Shown here: in pieces, positions 34,282 to 45,054 of the stretch
How the letters are laid out: each line of letters begins with the position of its first letter
Position numbering within the stretch: position 1 is the first letter of the stretch
Source: Virgibacillus halotolerans
Lineage (GTDB): Bacteria; Bacillota; Bacilli; Bacillales; Amphibacillaceae
Length of the DNA stretch: 64,000 nt
Direction: 5' to 3'
NCBI RefSeq assembly: GCF_016908515.1
Contig: NZ_JAFBEA010000012.1
Location: forward strand, 62,001-126,000
Position numbers and translations under genes: made by a program
Notes under the pieces: model-generated
The model's input: only the letters and a program-made list of their open reading frames with translations
What the model was told of the DNA's origin: nothing
Databases searched by the model: none

Positions 34282-34815
34282 TCAAACATCATTGGCTTTC
34301 AAAAGTCCATAGATATCCACATCTTCATATTGGCCCCACCTCAAGATATCCTGCTTTATTGTGCCTTCATACGACATCCCTACTTTTTCCATTACTTTGC
34401 ATGATGCCTTGTTCTTACTCATGATCGGCGCCCATATCCGATTTAAATTCAATTCGTTAAAACCAAAATCAATGATTAATTGAGCAGCTTCTGTTGCATA
34501 ACCTTTTCCCCAATACGGCCTTCCAATCCAATAAGCCAATTCGCCTTTATTATGTAATTTATCCACACGGATTGTCATGGTTCCAATCAATTCTTTTGTA
34601 CTTTCCATCGTGACTGCAAACGGATAGGCACTCCCCGCTTCAATTAGTTTGGAATGCCCTTGAATCCATTCCTTGGCTGCTTCTAATGTATATGGATGAG
34701 GTAGGAAGGTAGTCTCTGCAAGCCCCCTCTCCCCTGCCAATTTTTGCGCTGTTGGCGCATCGCTTACTTTATAAGAACGTAAAATCAGTCGATCTGTTTG
34801 CAAAATTGAAAGCAT
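34282..34815 (-). CDS. GNAT N-acetyltransferase, RimJ/RimL type
   Basis: A 177-residue acetyltransferase of the Acetyltransf_3 group. TDRLILR near the N-terminus, and the acetyl-CoA region GRPYWGKGYATEAAQ near residue 100 followed by NLNRIWA and NKASCKVMEKVGM, are characteristic. The group modifies protein N-termini or small amines; the target is unknown. The start at 34815 is used because the upstream GTG overlaps the GAGGTG ribosome site. Confidence 0.85.
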   Translation of the reverse strand: MLSILQTDRLILRSYKVSDAPTAQKLAGERGLAETTFLPHPYTLEAAKEWIQGHSKLIEAGSAYPFAVTMESTKELIGTMTIRVDKLHNKGELAYWIGRPYWGKGYATEAAQLIIDFGFNELNLNRIWAPIMSKNKASCKVMEKVGMSYEGTIKQDILRWGQYEDVDIYGLLKANDV

Positions 34816-34885
34816 AATAATCACCTCTTTTCTGATGTTTTAACACGAAATATCCCAATCTATACGAAATGGTCTAGTATAACAA

Positions 34886-34925
34886 AAGCCCGATTTCACA
34901 ACATTTATACTGAGAAATCGGGCTG
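34886..34925 (-). terminator. Terminator of lplJ
   Basis: AGCCCGATTTC / GAAATCGGGCT arms (11 bp) with a loop of about 16 nt, followed by TTTTGTT on the minus strand. Confidence 0.85.
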
Positions 34926-34939
34926 TTCTATTTATGAAC

Positions 34940-35935
34940 TTAATAAAGCAAACCAACGAAATCTTCTTTAGAAATTTTCCCTAAATAATGCGGAACATCT
35001 ATATCTGCCAAAGCATCTTCAATTGCTTTACGTTCATGGCGGATGCCTGTCAATTTATCCTCGATCACCTTTACTTCACCAACACCGAAGAAGTCACCAA
35101 AGATTGTACAGTTTTCAATGATTCCCTTTTTCACATCTAAACGGACATCCACAAGTCCGCCCGGGAATTTATGTGATTCTTTAAAGTTAAAGGACGGTGA
35201 TTTTCCATAATTCCAATCCCAATTTTGATAACGCGCTTTGGAGATCTTGTGGACATTTTCCCAGTCAGCTTCCGTTAATTCATATTCAGGAACATCTTTT
35301 ACATCGTCCACTTCGAAAACATACTTTAAGATAAGTTCTTTAAATTCATCTACCGTTATTTTTTCTTCCAGGAATTCGGAAATATTTGCTACACGGCTGC
35401 GGATCGATTTGATCCCTTTTGACTCAATTTTTTCTTTCTTCACATTTAATGCGGATACCACATTTTCAATTTCCGAGTCCAGCATTAATGTACCATGACT
35501 AAACATCCGACCTCTTGTGGAGAACATCGCATTACCGGAAATTTTACGTCCTTTTACCGCCAGGTCGTTTCTTCCTTCTAATGCGGCTGGTACACCAATT
35601 TTATTCAGTGCCTCCACCATTGGTTGGGTGAACTTTTGGAAATCCTGGAAGCTGTCTCCATCATCTTTCGTAATAAAGCTGAAGTTTAAATTTCCCTCAT
35701 CATGATAGACTGCTCCTCCGCCAGATAGACGACGAACCACTTTAATTCCATTTCCATCCACATAATCCGTGTTTATTTCTTCAATTGTATTTTGGTTTCT
35801 GCCAATAATAATGGATGGTTTATTAACATAAAATAATAAATATGTATCTTTTTCCCCAAAATTATTTAATATATATTCTTCAAGTGCTAAATTAATCGTT
35901 GGATCTGTTATGCCTTTATTATCGATAAATTTCAT
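34940..35935 (-). CDS. lplJ: Lipoate-protein ligase LplJ
   Basis: A 331-residue ligase that attaches free lipoate to E2 and GcvH proteins. RRLSGGGAVYHDEGNLNFSF (about residues 68-87) is the lipoate-binding motif, with the NAMFSTRGRMFSHGTLML segment near 135 and the GKSPSFNF segment of the C-terminal accessory domain near 255. B. subtilis lplJ (yhfJ) also lies beside yhfI. Confidence 0.94.
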   Translation of the reverse strand: MKFIDNKGITDPTINLALEEYILNNFGEKDTYLLFYVNKPSIIIGRNQNTIEEINTDYVDGNGIKVVRRLSGGGAVYHDEGNLNFSFITKDDGDSFQDFQKFTQPMVEALNKIGVPAALEGRNDLAVKGRKISGNAMFSTRGRMFSHGTLMLDSEIENVVSALNVKKEKIESKGIKSIRSRVANISEFLEEKITVDEFKELILKYVFEVDDVKDVPEYELTEADWENVHKISKARYQNWDWNYGKSPSFNFKESHKFPGGLVDVRLDVKKGIIENCTIFGDFFGVGEVKVIEDKLTGIRHERKAIEDALADIDVPHYLGKISKEDFVGLLY

Positions 35936-36013
35936 CTAAAAGAACCTCCCATTGATATTCCTCAGTATACTGCTTAGTTTAATCTATATAACCATTCCAA
36001 TCAAAACATATAC

Positions 36014-36748
36014 TCATGCGAATCGACAAATTAACCCTTCTTCCGCCAGTTGTATCGATCCGTTAAATTCACATCCTGCTTCCTTTATTAGTTGTTGATG
36101 ATCCCCATATTGCGGTAAATGGCTGAGCATTAATTGAGCAACATTTGCCTTAGCTGCAATTCGGCCACCTTCTTTACTTGTCATATGTCCTGCTCCCGCT
36201 CCGTCCTGTTCCGCATAAAAATTACAATCGGTAATCAGCAGGTCAGCATCTTTAGCGAAATCAATCCATGCTGCTTGATAACTGGTGTCAGCCGTATATA
36301 CGATGACATGCTCCCCGTCCGTAATGCGCATACCATAACACGGAACCGGATGGACCGTTTTTAGAAATGTAATGGTAAAGGGACCGACATCTAATGCTTT
36401 ATTCGGATCATAGGCTATCCCTTTTGTGTAGTCATGGGTGAGACGATTAAACCCCGTTTCATCTTCGCTATGTCCATAAATCGGTAATACATCACTTACA
36501 CCCATCGTATAATAGTTAACCAAACGGGCGTATTGTAAGACACCAATATCTGCTACATGATCATGGTGATAATGAGACAGGAGGACTGCATCCAGATCGG
36601 TTACAGCTATATACTTTTGTAATTTAGACAATGCTCCACTTCCAACATCAATTAATAATGAAAAATTTCCTTTTTTTAATAAATAGGCGGAAGTTGCGCC
36701 ATCCGCGGCAGGATAGCCTCCCCAGTATCCGATAACAGTTAATTCCAT
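36014..36748 (-). CDS. yhfI: Metallo-beta-lactamase-fold hydrolase, YhfI-like
   Basis: A 244-residue MBL-fold protein resembling RNase Z-type hydrolases. The metal motif SHYHHDHVAD is near residue 60, with further ligands in TVHPVPCYG near 130, YTADTSY near 150 and SHLPQYGD near 210. Substrate unknown. 79 nt separate it from lplJ upstream of which it stands on the same strand; divergent from yhfH as in B. subtilis. Confidence 0.87.
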   Translation of the reverse strand: MELTVIGYWGGYPAADGATSAYLLKKGNFSLLIDVGSGALSKLQKYIAVTDLDAVLLSHYHHDHVADIGVLQYARLVNYYTMGVSDVLPIYGHSEDETGFNRLTHDYTKGIAYDPNKALDVGPFTITFLKTVHPVPCYGMRITDGEHVIVYTADTSYQAAWIDFAKDADLLITDCNFYAEQDGAGAGHMTSKEGGRIAAKANVAQLMLSHLPQYGDHQQLIKEAGCEFNGSIQLAEEGLICRFA

Positions 36749-36789
36749 TCATAAAACCTCTATTCCTAAAATTTTGTTGTAACACAGGG

Positions 36790-36819
36790 TTGACAGATAA
36801 CATACTGTTATATTACAAT
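36790..36819 (+). promoter_or_regulatory. Sigma-A promoter of yhfH
   Basis: TTGACA, 18 nt, TACAAT: a perfect -35 and a 5 of 6 -10. Confidence 0.65.
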
Positions 36820-36847
36820 GAACTTACCAACTTAAAGGAGGATACAC

Positions 36848-36979
36848 ATGAAAAACGTCGTTGAATTTTTTAGAAATTTACCAAAAAAGAGATGCCAGCA
36901 ATGTGGCCAAGAGATGATGTTCGAGAAAGCCGATTGTTATGGAAACTTATGTGACGAATGTGATCATCCAGCAAGATAA
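36848..36979 (+). CDS. yhfH: YhfH-family small zinc-ribbon protein, 43 aa
   Basis: A 43-codon gene behind AAAGGAGG. The product has an N-terminal VVEFFRNLP helix and two cysteine pairs, CQQC near residue 16 and CDEC near residue 36, spaced like a small zinc ribbon; this pattern and the locus match B. subtilis YhfH. Function unknown. It has its own promoter and terminator. Confidence 0.82.
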   Translation: MKNVVEFFRNLPKKRCQQCGQEMMFEKADCYGNLCDECDHPAR

Positions 36980-37040
36980 AACTTTAAATTACAATCTGAA
37001 CCTATTACTACTGTACTACAACACTTTTAATCCATCTACT

Positions 37041-37079
37041 AACAGCTACCCTTCAAGGATAGCTGTATTTTTTTATTTT
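37041..37079 (+). terminator. Terminator of yhfH
   Basis: ACAGCTACCC / GGATAGCTGT (one mismatch), loop of 5 nt, then seven T. Confidence 0.85.
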
Positions 37080-37229
37080 TGAAAACAACACACTGGTCGT
37101 GCTAGTCATTGGCGAAGCATCTTATAGATATCAAAGGTAATCATCCATCCTTGAAAAAAGTATCATTCCATTTGTTTTTATATTATAATTATTTAGCGTA
37201 CCGAAATACTTTTTTGGAGGGATTAACGG

Positions 37230-39047
37230 ATGACAACAAAGCATACATCAAAAACACTATACCGTTCAGAGGTTCCTGCTGAACAAACATGGAATTTAAC
37301 AGATTTATTCGCTTCTGATAATGCGTGGGAGAAAGAATTAGAGAAAGTGAAAGAAGATGTACAGCAAGTTGTACAGTATAAAGGAAAATTAGGAACAGAT
37401 GCAGCAACATTGTTCGCCTGCCTGTCAGTACTGGAAGCGTTTCAGAAGCGGGTTATTCATGTGGCTACCTATGCTAATCTACGTTCAAGTGCAGATGGAT
37501 CCGATCCGAACAACCAGCGTGACGCAGCTAAAGTTGCTTCTGCACTTGCTGGTATTGGAACCAAACTTTCTTTTATTAATTCCGAATTGCTGACTCTATC
37601 TGACGAAACGATCGAACAATTTCTAAAGGAAGAACCTAAATTAAAAGTGTATCAAAAAATGCTTGCAGATATTGCGGAAAAAAAGCCATACACATTAGCA
37701 CCTGACATTGAAGAAACGTTAGCAGCATTTGGCGAGGTTCATGATGCACCCTATATGATATACGAACGAAGCAAGTCATCTGATATGGTCTTTGACGACA
37801 TTGAGGATGATCAGGGAAATAAGCTTCCCATGTCAGCCGCGCTTTATGAAGACCGCTATGAAATAGCAGCTGATGCTGGTATCCGCCAAAAATCTTATGC
37901 ATCTTTCAGCCATACATTGAATCAATATAAAAATACCTTTGCGGCAAACTATGCCACAGAAGTCACGAGACAAGTTACCGAAGCACGCCTTCGCAATTAT
38001 GGCTCTGTAACAGATATGCTGCTTCATCAGCAACAGGTTACAAAGGAAATGTATCACAATCAACTCGATGTGATTCAACAAGAACTCGCACCACATATGC
38101 GACGTTACGCAAAACTTAAAAAGGAAAAGCTTGGCCAGGATAAGCTTCATTATTATGATTTACAAGCGCCATTAGAGCCGGACTTCGACCCACAGACAAC
38201 CTATGAGGAGGCAACTGCAACCATTGAGGAAGCATTACAGATCATGGGACCGGAATACAGTGAGATTATAAATAAAGGGGTTAATAACCGTTGGGTAGAC
38301 CGCTCCAATAACGTTGGTAAAGCAAGTGGTGCATTTTGTGACACCCCATATGGCGTACATCCTTATATCATGGTGACATGGACAGGAGCCATGCGTGGTG
38401 CGTTTATTCTAGCCCACGAATTAGGCCATGCTGGACATTTTTATTTAGCTGGTGAAAACCAGAACCTGATGAATACAGAACCATCCACCTATTTTGTCGA
38501 AGCACCGTCCACTTTAAATGAATTGCTACTAGCGGAGCATTTATTGAATAAAACGGATGATAAACAAATGAAACGTTGGGTCATTACACAGTTACTCGGA
38601 ACCTATTATCATAATTTCATTACCCATCTACTCGAGGGCGAATTCCAGCGTCGCGTCTATGCCTTAGCTGAAGCCGGCACACCGTTGACAGCAGATGTTT
38701 TAACCAAGCAAAAAAGAGAAGCGCTTGAAAACTTCTGGGGCGATGCAGTGGAATTTGACGAGGATGCAGGTTTGACCTGGATGCGCCAGCCACATTATTA
38801 TATGGGATTATATCCATATACTTATTCTGCTGGTTTAACTGTTTCTACGGCAATCGCACAGAAGATTAAAACGGAAGGAAAACCTGCCGTTGATCGTTGG
38901 CTGGATGTATTGAAATCGGGTGGTAGCAAGAAGCCGCTTGAGTTGATTAAACAAGCTGGTGTGGATATGTCCAAACCTGATGCCATTAAAGAAGCGGTCG
39001 CGTATGTTGGGTCACTTGTGGACGAGCTGGAGAAAAGTTACGAATAA
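37230..39047 (+). CDS. pepF: Oligoendopeptidase F
   Basis: Cytosolic M3B zinc metallopeptidase (605 aa) that degrades peptides of about 7-17 residues. The HELGH zinc motif is near residue 394 in LAHELGHAGHFY, with the third ligand Glu in the following EAPSTLNE segment. The N-terminal PepF domain starts with RSEVPAEQTWNLTDLF. GGAGGG precedes the ATG. Monocistronic with a strong terminator. Confidence 0.95.
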   Translation: MTTKHTSKTLYRSEVPAEQTWNLTDLFASDNAWEKELEKVKEDVQQVVQYKGKLGTDAATLFACLSVLEAFQKRVIHVATYANLRSSADGSDPNNQRDAAKVASALAGIGTKLSFINSELLTLSDETIEQFLKEEPKLKVYQKMLADIAEKKPYTLAPDIEETLAAFGEVHDAPYMIYERSKSSDMVFDDIEDDQGNKLPMSAALYEDRYEIAADAGIRQKSYASFSHTLNQYKNTFAANYATEVTRQVTEARLRNYGSVTDMLLHQQQVTKEMYHNQLDVIQQELAPHMRRYAKLKKEKLGQDKLHYYDLQAPLEPDFDPQTTYEEATATIEEALQIMGPEYSEIINKGVNNRWVDRSNNVGKASGAFCDTPYGVHPYIMVTWTGAMRGAFILAHELGHAGHFYLAGENQNLMNTEPSTYFVEAPSTLNELLLAEHLLNKTDDKQMKRWVITQLLGTYYHNFITHLLEGEFQRRVYALAEAGTPLTADVLTKQKREALENFWGDAVEFDEDAGLTWMRQPHYYMGLYPYTYSAGLTVSTAIAQKIKTEGKPAVDRWLDVLKSGGSKKPLELIKQAGVDMSKPDAIKEAVAYVGSLVDELEKSYE

Positions 39048-39066
39048 CATTGAATTGGAATTGGAT

Positions 39067-39106
39067 TAGGGAGGATCAGCATTTATCTGATCCTCCCTTT
39101 TTGATT
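39067..39106 (+). terminator. Terminator of pepF
   Basis: GGGAGGATCAG / CTGATCCTCCC, 11 bp, loop of 7 nt, then TTTTTG. Confidence 0.92.
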
Positions 39107-39171
39107 TTATAGTTTGACGCCCAACTAAAGGCGTTCGGCGATCAACTTTATCCGGGGAGCGCCTAACTAGG

Positions 39172-39203
39172 CAAAAAAGGCACCCACTAAGCGTGAGCGC
39201 CTC
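39172..39203 (-). terminator. Terminator of hemEHY
   Basis: On the minus strand GGCGCTCAC / GTGGGTGCC (9 bp with G-T pairs), loop of 5 nt, then six T. Confidence 0.8.
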
Positions 39204-39230
39204 CCCATAAAAATCCAACATAAAATATCA

Positions 39231-40634
39231 TTAATCCTGTAAAAATGCTAATACTTCAGCGACAGCTTTTTCGCCCTGTTCAATACAATCCGGTACGCCA
39301 ACGCCTTCATAGGAGCTTCCTGCAATAAATACACCCCGTAACTTGCTACTTGCCTCAGATCGAACGTAAGCAATTCGCTCATTGTGCCCTATTGTATATT
39401 GTGGCATTGCGTTTTTCCAGCGAGTAATCACACTGAATTCAGGTTTTGCTTTTATTTTCATTGTTTTATTTAAATCCTTTAAAACAATCTCTGTAATTTC
39501 TTCATCCGATAAATCGACAACTTCCTGGTCATCTGGTTTACCCACATAACAACGCAACAGTACTTTTCCTTTCGGTGTGGTGGATGGCCATTTCCGATGT
39601 GTCCATGTACATGCTGTTATGCGATAGTCACTTGTTCTTGAGATAACAAAGCCAGTTCCATCCACTGCTTTTTTTATTGCGGATTGATCAAATGCCATCG
39701 CAACATTTGCCACAGATGTGGATGGAACATGATTAAACTGTTTAAAGAAATCATATTGGCTGAACACCTTTGGTAGTGTATGATGTGGTGTTGTCATCAC
39801 GATGGCATCTGCTTTATATACATCACCATTGCTTAATAAAAGATGGTAGCCATGTTCTTTTTTCTCCACATGATCCACTGCCACTTGTTTAGTGACGATA
39901 TTTGCCTCTAATTGACGCTCCAGTTCAATCACTAATGTTTCCAAACCATTTTCAAAGGAGAAAAATGCGCCCGGTTTTTTGCCAGTAGATGCTTTTTTCT
40001 TCGGTGTGGTTTGCTTTAATCCTTTAATTAAGCTGCCATACTTCTGTTCCAACTCGTGAAAGTTAGGAAATGTCGCCATCAAGCTCATTTCATCCAGATC
40101 GCCGGAATAAATGCCCGACAATAACGGATCCAGCTGATTTTCTACTAATTCATTACCAAAACGGCGACGGAAAAATGCGCCAAGCGACTGGTCACTTCCT
40201 TTTTTCCCTTTTGGCATCACAAGATCAAACCCAGCTCTTATTTTCCCTTTTAAAGTAGTAATACGGGAAAATAAAAATGGGCGCATTTCCATTGGTATCC
40301 CCATATAGGACCCACCAGGCATTTTATGTAACTTATTCTTAACTAGAATATAGGATTGCCCTGTTCCATTTCGAACAAGTTGGTCACTTATTCCTAATTC
40401 CTCCACAAGCTTGACGGCAGGTTTTTTTCTCGATAAAAAGGAATCCGGTCCACGTTCAATTGTAAATCCATACCGTTTTGTTGTTTTTATTTTTCCGCCT
40501 AAACGATTGCTCGCTTCAATCAGCTTCACTTCATAGGGTAAGTGCTGTTCTTTGATTGTTTTTTGTAAATAATAGGCAGCGGATAAGCCTGTTATCCCGC
40601 CGCCTACAATTACAATTTTTTTCGTTTTGGTCAT
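39231..40634 (-). CDS. hemY: Coproporphyrinogen III oxidase (HemY/CgoX)
   Basis: FAD-dependent enzyme (467 aa) that oxidises coproporphyrinogen III to coproporphyrin III in the Gram-positive haem route. GGGITGLSAAYYL FAD motif at residues 11-23, RLGGKIKTT near 45, RGPDSFLSRKP near 60, and the C-terminal GSSYEGVGVPDCIEQGEKAV motif near 435. The start shares one base with the hemH stop region, so hemE-hemH-hemY are translated as a unit. The last enzyme, coproheme decarboxylase, is not in the window. Confidence 0.94.
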   Translation of the reverse strand: MTKTKKIVIVGGGITGLSAAYYLQKTIKEQHLPYEVKLIEASNRLGGKIKTTKRYGFTIERGPDSFLSRKKPAVKLVEELGISDQLVRNGTGQSYILVKNKLHKMPGGSYMGIPMEMRPFLFSRITTLKGKIRAGFDLVMPKGKKGSDQSLGAFFRRRFGNELVENQLDPLLSGIYSGDLDEMSLMATFPNFHELEQKYGSLIKGLKQTTPKKKASTGKKPGAFFSFENGLETLVIELERQLEANIVTKQVAVDHVEKKEHGYHLLLSNGDVYKADAIVMTTPHHTLPKVFSQYDFFKQFNHVPSTSVANVAMAFDQSAIKKAVDGTGFVISRTSDYRITACTWTHRKWPSTTPKGKVLLRCYVGKPDDQEVVDLSDEEITEIVLKDLNKTMKIKAKPEFSVITRWKNAMPQYTIGHNERIAYVRSEASSKLRGVFIAGSSYEGVGVPDCIEQGEKAVAEVLAFLQD

Positions 40635-41569
40635 TACGCTTCACGCTTTATTTTTTTCGATACTACATTGGCGAGTGTTTCGATAAATAAAGGATTCGTG
40701 TTCGGCATTTCTGGACGATGGTATGTTGCCCCAATATCGTCACAAACTACTTTACACTCGTAATCATTATCATATAATACTTCCAAGTGATCTGCGATAA
40801 ATCCAACTGGTGCATAAACAAAAGAACGGTAGCCTTTTTGTTCATATAGATCGCGTGTTAAGTCCTGAACATCTGGTCCAAGCCACGGATCTGGTGTATT
40901 CCCTTCACTTTGCCAGCCGATTTCGTAATTTTTAATACCTGCTTTTTCTGTAATCAGTTGTGCAGTTTCTTTCAGTTGATCCGGGTAAGGATCGCCATTT
41001 TGCAATATTTTCTCTGGCAGACTATGCGCAGAAACGATTAATACTGCCTTTTCGCGCTCATCTTGTGGCATTTGAACATAAATCTCGTCAATTTTATCTG
41101 CCCAATATTTAATGAATCCCGGCTCATTGTACCAACTTTCAACCGAGTCAATCGCAATGCCATGTTTTGCTGCTTCGTCATTGGCTCGGGTATTGTAGGA
41201 TTTCACACTAAATGTAGAATAGTGTGGAGCAAGTACAAGTGAAACTGCTTCCGTAATACCATCCTTTGCCATTTCCTGTACTGCATCTTCAATAAATGGT
41301 TCAATATGCTTTAGACCGATATATGCTTTATATTCATATTCATCCTGGTCCGCATTGAGCTTTGCTTCTAATGCTTTTGTCTGCGCTTCGGTGATGCGTG
41401 CTAACGGTGAAATTCCACCAATCGCTTTATAGCGATCTTTTAAATCTTGTAGGGCATCTGGTTCAGGCTTTCTGCCGTGACGAATGTCCGTGTAGTAACG
41501 TTCAATATCTTCTTCTTTGTAGGGCGTACCATACGCCATTACGAGTAAACCGATTTTTTTCTTTTCCAT
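40634..41569 (-). CDS. hemH: Coproporphyrin ferrochelatase (HemH/CpfC)
   Basis: A 311-residue ferrochelatase that inserts Fe(II) into coproporphyrin III. The N-terminal [10 protein letters not shown], the metal-site His in [10 protein letters not shown] near residue 183, and [17 protein letters not shown] near residue 220 are all present. It is 35 nt downstream of hemE and overlaps hemY by one base. Confidence 0.95.
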   Translation of the reverse strand: MEKKKIGLLVMAYGTPYKEEDIERYYTDIRHGRKPEPDALQDLKDRYKAIGGISPLARITEAQTKALEAKLNADQDEYEYKAYIGLKHIEPFIEDAVQEMAKDGITEAVSLVLAPHYSTFSVKSYNTRANDEAAKHGIAIDSVESWYNEPGFIKYWADKIDEIYVQMPQDEREKAVLIVSAHSLPEKILQNGDPYPDQLKETAQLITEKAGIKNYEIGWQSEGNTPDPWLGPDVQDLTRDLYEQKGYRSFVYAPVGFIADHLEVLYDNDYECKVVCDDIGATYHRPEMPNTNPLFIETLANVVSKKIKREA

Positions 41570-41604
41570 TTTGCAAGCAACCTTTCCTTAATTAGAATAC
41601 TATC

Positions 41605-42639
41605 CTATCGCTTGGTATACGTATGAATCAAATCAGTCAGCTTTTTCAATGTGGCTGGCTTTATATCAGGTGTTACACCGTGACCTAAATTAAATACATA
41701 TTTCCCATGTTCCATACCTTCATCCAAAATTGCTTTTGTGCGCTTTTCTATTGTTTCCCAATCTGTTAATAAAATCGTTGGATCAAGGTTTCCTTGAAGA
41801 ACTTTCGTAATCCCCATTTGACGTGCTTCCGTAATCGAAGTTCGCCAATCCAATCCAATAACATCTACTGGTAAGTCATTAAATTCCAGTAGTAAATGAT
41901 TTGCACCAACACCGAATATGATCAATGGTATATCATGTTTCCGTAATTCAGAAAAGATCCGAGTCATAATAGGCTTAATGAATAGACGATAATCCGCAGC
42001 ATTTAGCGCGCCCACCCATGAATCGAATATTTGCACTGCACTTACGCCGGCTTCTATTTGTGCCTCCACATAAGTGATCGTCATATCTGCCAGTTTATCC
42101 ATTAACAAGAACCATGTTTCCGGCTCACGATACATAAATGCTTTTGTTTTGCTGTAATTTTTCGATGGGCCACCCTCAATCATGTAGCTCGCCAATGTAA
42201 ATGGAGCGCCACTAAAACCAATTAACGGTACCTCAAGCTGTTCCTCTGTCAGCAGACGAATCGTCTCCAGTACGTAGGGAACATCTGCCTTGGGATTAAT
42301 GGTCCCCAGCTTTTCAACATCCTGAAAAGTAGCTACGGGATTATGGATAACCGGACCAATTCCATTTTTAATTTCTACATCAATACCTAAGGCTGGGAGT
42401 GGCGACATAATATCTTTATATAAAATTGCCGCATCTGTACCATAATTTTCAACTGGTAGGCGTGTAACGTAAGCACCCAGCTCCGGTTGATGTGTGATTT
42501 CAAATAAAGAATACTTTTTCTTCAGCTCGAGATATTCCGGTTGTGATCGACCAGCTTGTCTCATATACCATGCTGGAATGTGTTCCGTTTTTTCACCTTT
42601 GTATGCCTTGATAATTGTATCGTTTATTTGCTTTGACAT
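41605..42639 (-). CDS. hemE: Uroporphyrinogen decarboxylase
   Basis: A 344-residue enzyme that decarboxylates uroporphyrinogen III to coproporphyrinogen [18 protein letters not shown] near residues 21-35 and the catalytic Asp region [11 protein letters not shown] near 75 are conserved, as is [17 protein letters not shown] near 140. The ATG at 42639 is 6 nt after AGGGTG; the annotated GTG nine bases upstream would overlap this site. First gene of hemEHY, 100 nt downstream of pbpF. Confidence 0.95.
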   Translation of the reverse strand: MSKQINDTIIKAYKGEKTEHIPAWYMRQAGRSQPEYLELKKKYSLFEITHQPELGAYVTRLPVENYGTDAAILYKDIMSPLPALGIDVEIKNGIGPVIHNPVATFQDVEKLGTINPKADVPYVLETIRLLTEEQLEVPLIGFSGAPFTLASYMIEGGPSKNYSKTKAFMYREPETWFLLMDKLADMTITYVEAQIEAGVSAVQIFDSWVGALNAADYRLFIKPIMTRIFSELRKHDIPLIIFGVGANHLLLEFNDLPVDVIGLDWRTSITEARQMGITKVLQGNLDPTILLTDWETIEKRTKAILDEGMEHGKYVFNLGHGVTPDIKPATLKKLTDLIHTYTKR

Positions 42640-42741
42640 ATCTTTCACCCTTTATACGTAATAATTCCCTATCCAACTATATCGACTTAAACCGCAACTG
42701 TATAGTAGAGTAGCTTGATTGTCATGAATTCGTCTAAATTA

Positions 42742-44940
42742 CTACCATGACAATTCAACAGATTCCGAGACCTTTCCTTCCAGTTTTGTCAGCGGGTCAT
42801 AAGGAACGACATAATATTTATTACCCTTGAATAATGCATTGTCGATAACGAACGTTGTCTTGCCTTCAACTTCCCCAACACGTTTATCAATGCCTTCCTG
42901 ATCCAGATAAATACGGTAAACCACACGCTCGTCATTAGAGCCGGTCCATGACAAATTTCCTTTCACAAGGGATAGGCTGCCAAATTCAAGGTTTGCCTTT
43001 AAATCCGTAATTTCTGGTAAGATAATCGGTCGCTGTAATCCATTCACAGCTTCCGGCTTCGTGAAGCTGTCCGCCAATCCTTCCTGCTGATCCATTTCAG
43101 TTAAGATTTTTTTAGTCAATTGGGTTGGATAGGAACTCCCAGCTGTTAAATAATGATCTTTATCCGAATTATCATAGCCCATCCACAATGCACTAACATA
43201 TTCTGGTGTATAACCGACAAACCAGGCATCTTTCGTTTGCCCTTCCACCAGTGGATGCTGGGTAGAACCAGTTTTTCCTGCAAGCGCTTTGGGATATTCG
43301 CCGGAAGATGCTGTGCCACTTTTTACCGTTTCCATTAAAATCTCTGTCATATTCCATGCGACCTGTGGACTGAATACTGCTTCCTCATCCAATTCTGCCT
43401 GGAAGATTAATTCGCTGTCCCTGTCATATATTTGGTCAATCGTATGGGATTTAGCCATCTTACCGCTATTTGCAAAGGTACGATAACTTTCCACCAATTG
43501 CACGGGTGTTATTCCCTCTTCCAGACCACCTAATGCAATTGCTAAGCCGTCATCTTCGATCGTAATGTCCATTTTGTTAAGATAGCTTTTCGCATTGTCT
43601 ATTCCAATTTGATCAAGCAGCCACACCGTAGGAGCATTTTTCGACTGGATTAGCGCCTGGTAGAGTGATACCGCACCATCATATTGTTTATTCGCGTTCT
43701 CTACTTCATATCCATTATAGTCAATCGGCTGATCCGGTATAATGGAATAAGGGTTAAATTTATCGTCCTCTAATGCTGGACCATAGACGGCGATTGGCTT
43801 AATAGTTGATCCCGGTTGACGTTGCACTGTTATCCGGTTTAAATCGCCTATCTGGTAATCCCTGCCCCCGATAGCTGCTACAATTTTACCTGTTGCTTGC
43901 TCCATCATAACAAACGCACCTTCGACCCCCGCAGTATTCCCTGGGAAATATTCGTCATTTTTAAATTGCTCATATGCGATGTGCTGCGCCGTTTCATCGA
44001 TATTCGCTATAATTCGGTAGCCTCCACGTTTTAATTCATCAATTGATAAATCATGTTGATCTGCCGCCTCTTTCTTAACGAGATCCACATAGCTGTCTGT
44101 CGATGGATCGATTTCTCGCTCACTAACTTGGAGCCCGAGTGTTTCTTCCTGTGCTGCTTTGCTAGTCTCTGCTGAAATAACGCCAGTACTTTCCATTGCC
44201 TGTAAAACAATATTTCTTCTTTCCATTGCTTTTTCTGGATGGTCGATTGGTGAATAGCCATTTGGTGCCTTTGCCAATCCTGCCAACATCGCGCCTTCCG
44301 CAACCGTTAAGTCTGCCGCAGACTTTGAAAAAAAGTATTGTGCTGCTGTTTCAATCCCATAAACGCCTTTTCCAAAGTACATTTGATTGACATACAGCTC
44401 TAAAATCTCATCCTTTGAAAATCGTCTTTCCAGATTGAAAGCTGCCATTACTTCCTTCGCTTTTCGTCCCCATGTTTTATCATTGTATAGGAATAAATTC
44501 TTAGCTAGCTGCTGTGTGATTGTACTTGCGCCTTCCACCTTGCCACGCGCAATAATATTCTTATAGACCGCACGCATGACAGACTTCGTATCAATCCCGG
44601 AGTGCTCAAAAAAACGCCTGTCCTCAATTGATATAAAGGCATTTTGTACATCTTTCGGTACATCCTTGATCGAAATAAGTGTTCGATTTTCTTTATATAA
44701 TTTGCTGATTAATTCGCCGTCTGCTGTTTCAATCGTTGTTGTCGCATCTAATTCCAGGGCATCATTATCTACAACGATCATTCCACCAAAGAACACGACG
44801 CCATATCCAATTACCCCGATAATAATCAGGGCACATAAAGCGATTAAAATCCGCTTTGTCCGTTTTCTTAAGGGAGAAGGTTTTCGCTTGTCCTTATGGA
44901 ATTCTGCACGTGTTATTGGACCATTTAATTGTTCATCCAT
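42742..44940 (-). CDS. pbpF: Bifunctional class A penicillin-binding protein (PbpF-like)
   Basis: A 732-residue peptidoglycan glycosyltransferase/transpeptidase. One transmembrane helix (about residues 30-54); GT51 domain with EDRRFFEHSG near 108 and the GASTITQQLAKN and RKAKEVMAAF motifs; transpeptidase domain with STIK near residue 380, SKN near 430 and KTGST near 560; and a C-terminal beta domain of about 90 residues. Start at 44940 has AGAGGTG upstream. Located before hemE as in B. subtilis, where PbpF has a role in sporulation-related wall synthesis. Confidence 0.92.
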   Translation of the reverse strand: MDEQLNGPITRAEFHKDKRKPSPLRKRTKRILIALCALIIIGVIGYGVVFFGGMIVVDNDALELDATTTIETADGELISKLYKENRTLISIKDVPKDVQNAFISIEDRRFFEHSGIDTKSVMRAVYKNIIARGKVEGASTITQQLAKNLFLYNDKTWGRKAKEVMAAFNLERRFSKDEILELYVNQMYFGKGVYGIETAAQYFFSKSAADLTVAEGAMLAGLAKAPNGYSPIDHPEKAMERRNIVLQAMESTGVISAETSKAAQEETLGLQVSEREIDPSTDSYVDLVKKEAADQHDLSIDELKRGGYRIIANIDETAQHIAYEQFKNDEYFPGNTAGVEGAFVMMEQATGKIVAAIGGRDYQIGDLNRITVQRQPGSTIKPIAVYGPALEDDKFNPYSIIPDQPIDYNGYEVENANKQYDGAVSLYQALIQSKNAPTVWLLDQIGIDNAKSYLNKMDITIEDDGLAIALGGLEEGITPVQLVESYRTFANSGKMAKSHTIDQIYDRDSELIFQAELDEEAVFSPQVAWNMTEILMETVKSGTASSGEYPKALAGKTGSTQHPLVEGQTKDAWFVGYTPEYVSALWMGYDNSDKDHYLTAGSSYPTQLTKKILTEMDQQEGLADSFTKPEAVNGLQRPIILPEITDLKANLEFGSLSLVKGNLSWTGSNDERVVYRIYLDQEGIDKRVGEVEGKTTFVIDNALFKGNKYYVVPYDPLTKLEGKVSESVELSW

Positions 44941-45054
44941 TTGTTCACCTCTACACAAATACACTATTTATTATACGACATTATATGACAATCTAAAAGC
45001 AAAAAACTTCATTTCACCTGTTTCGGCTGTTTTCTAAACAGATAATTTTTTTTG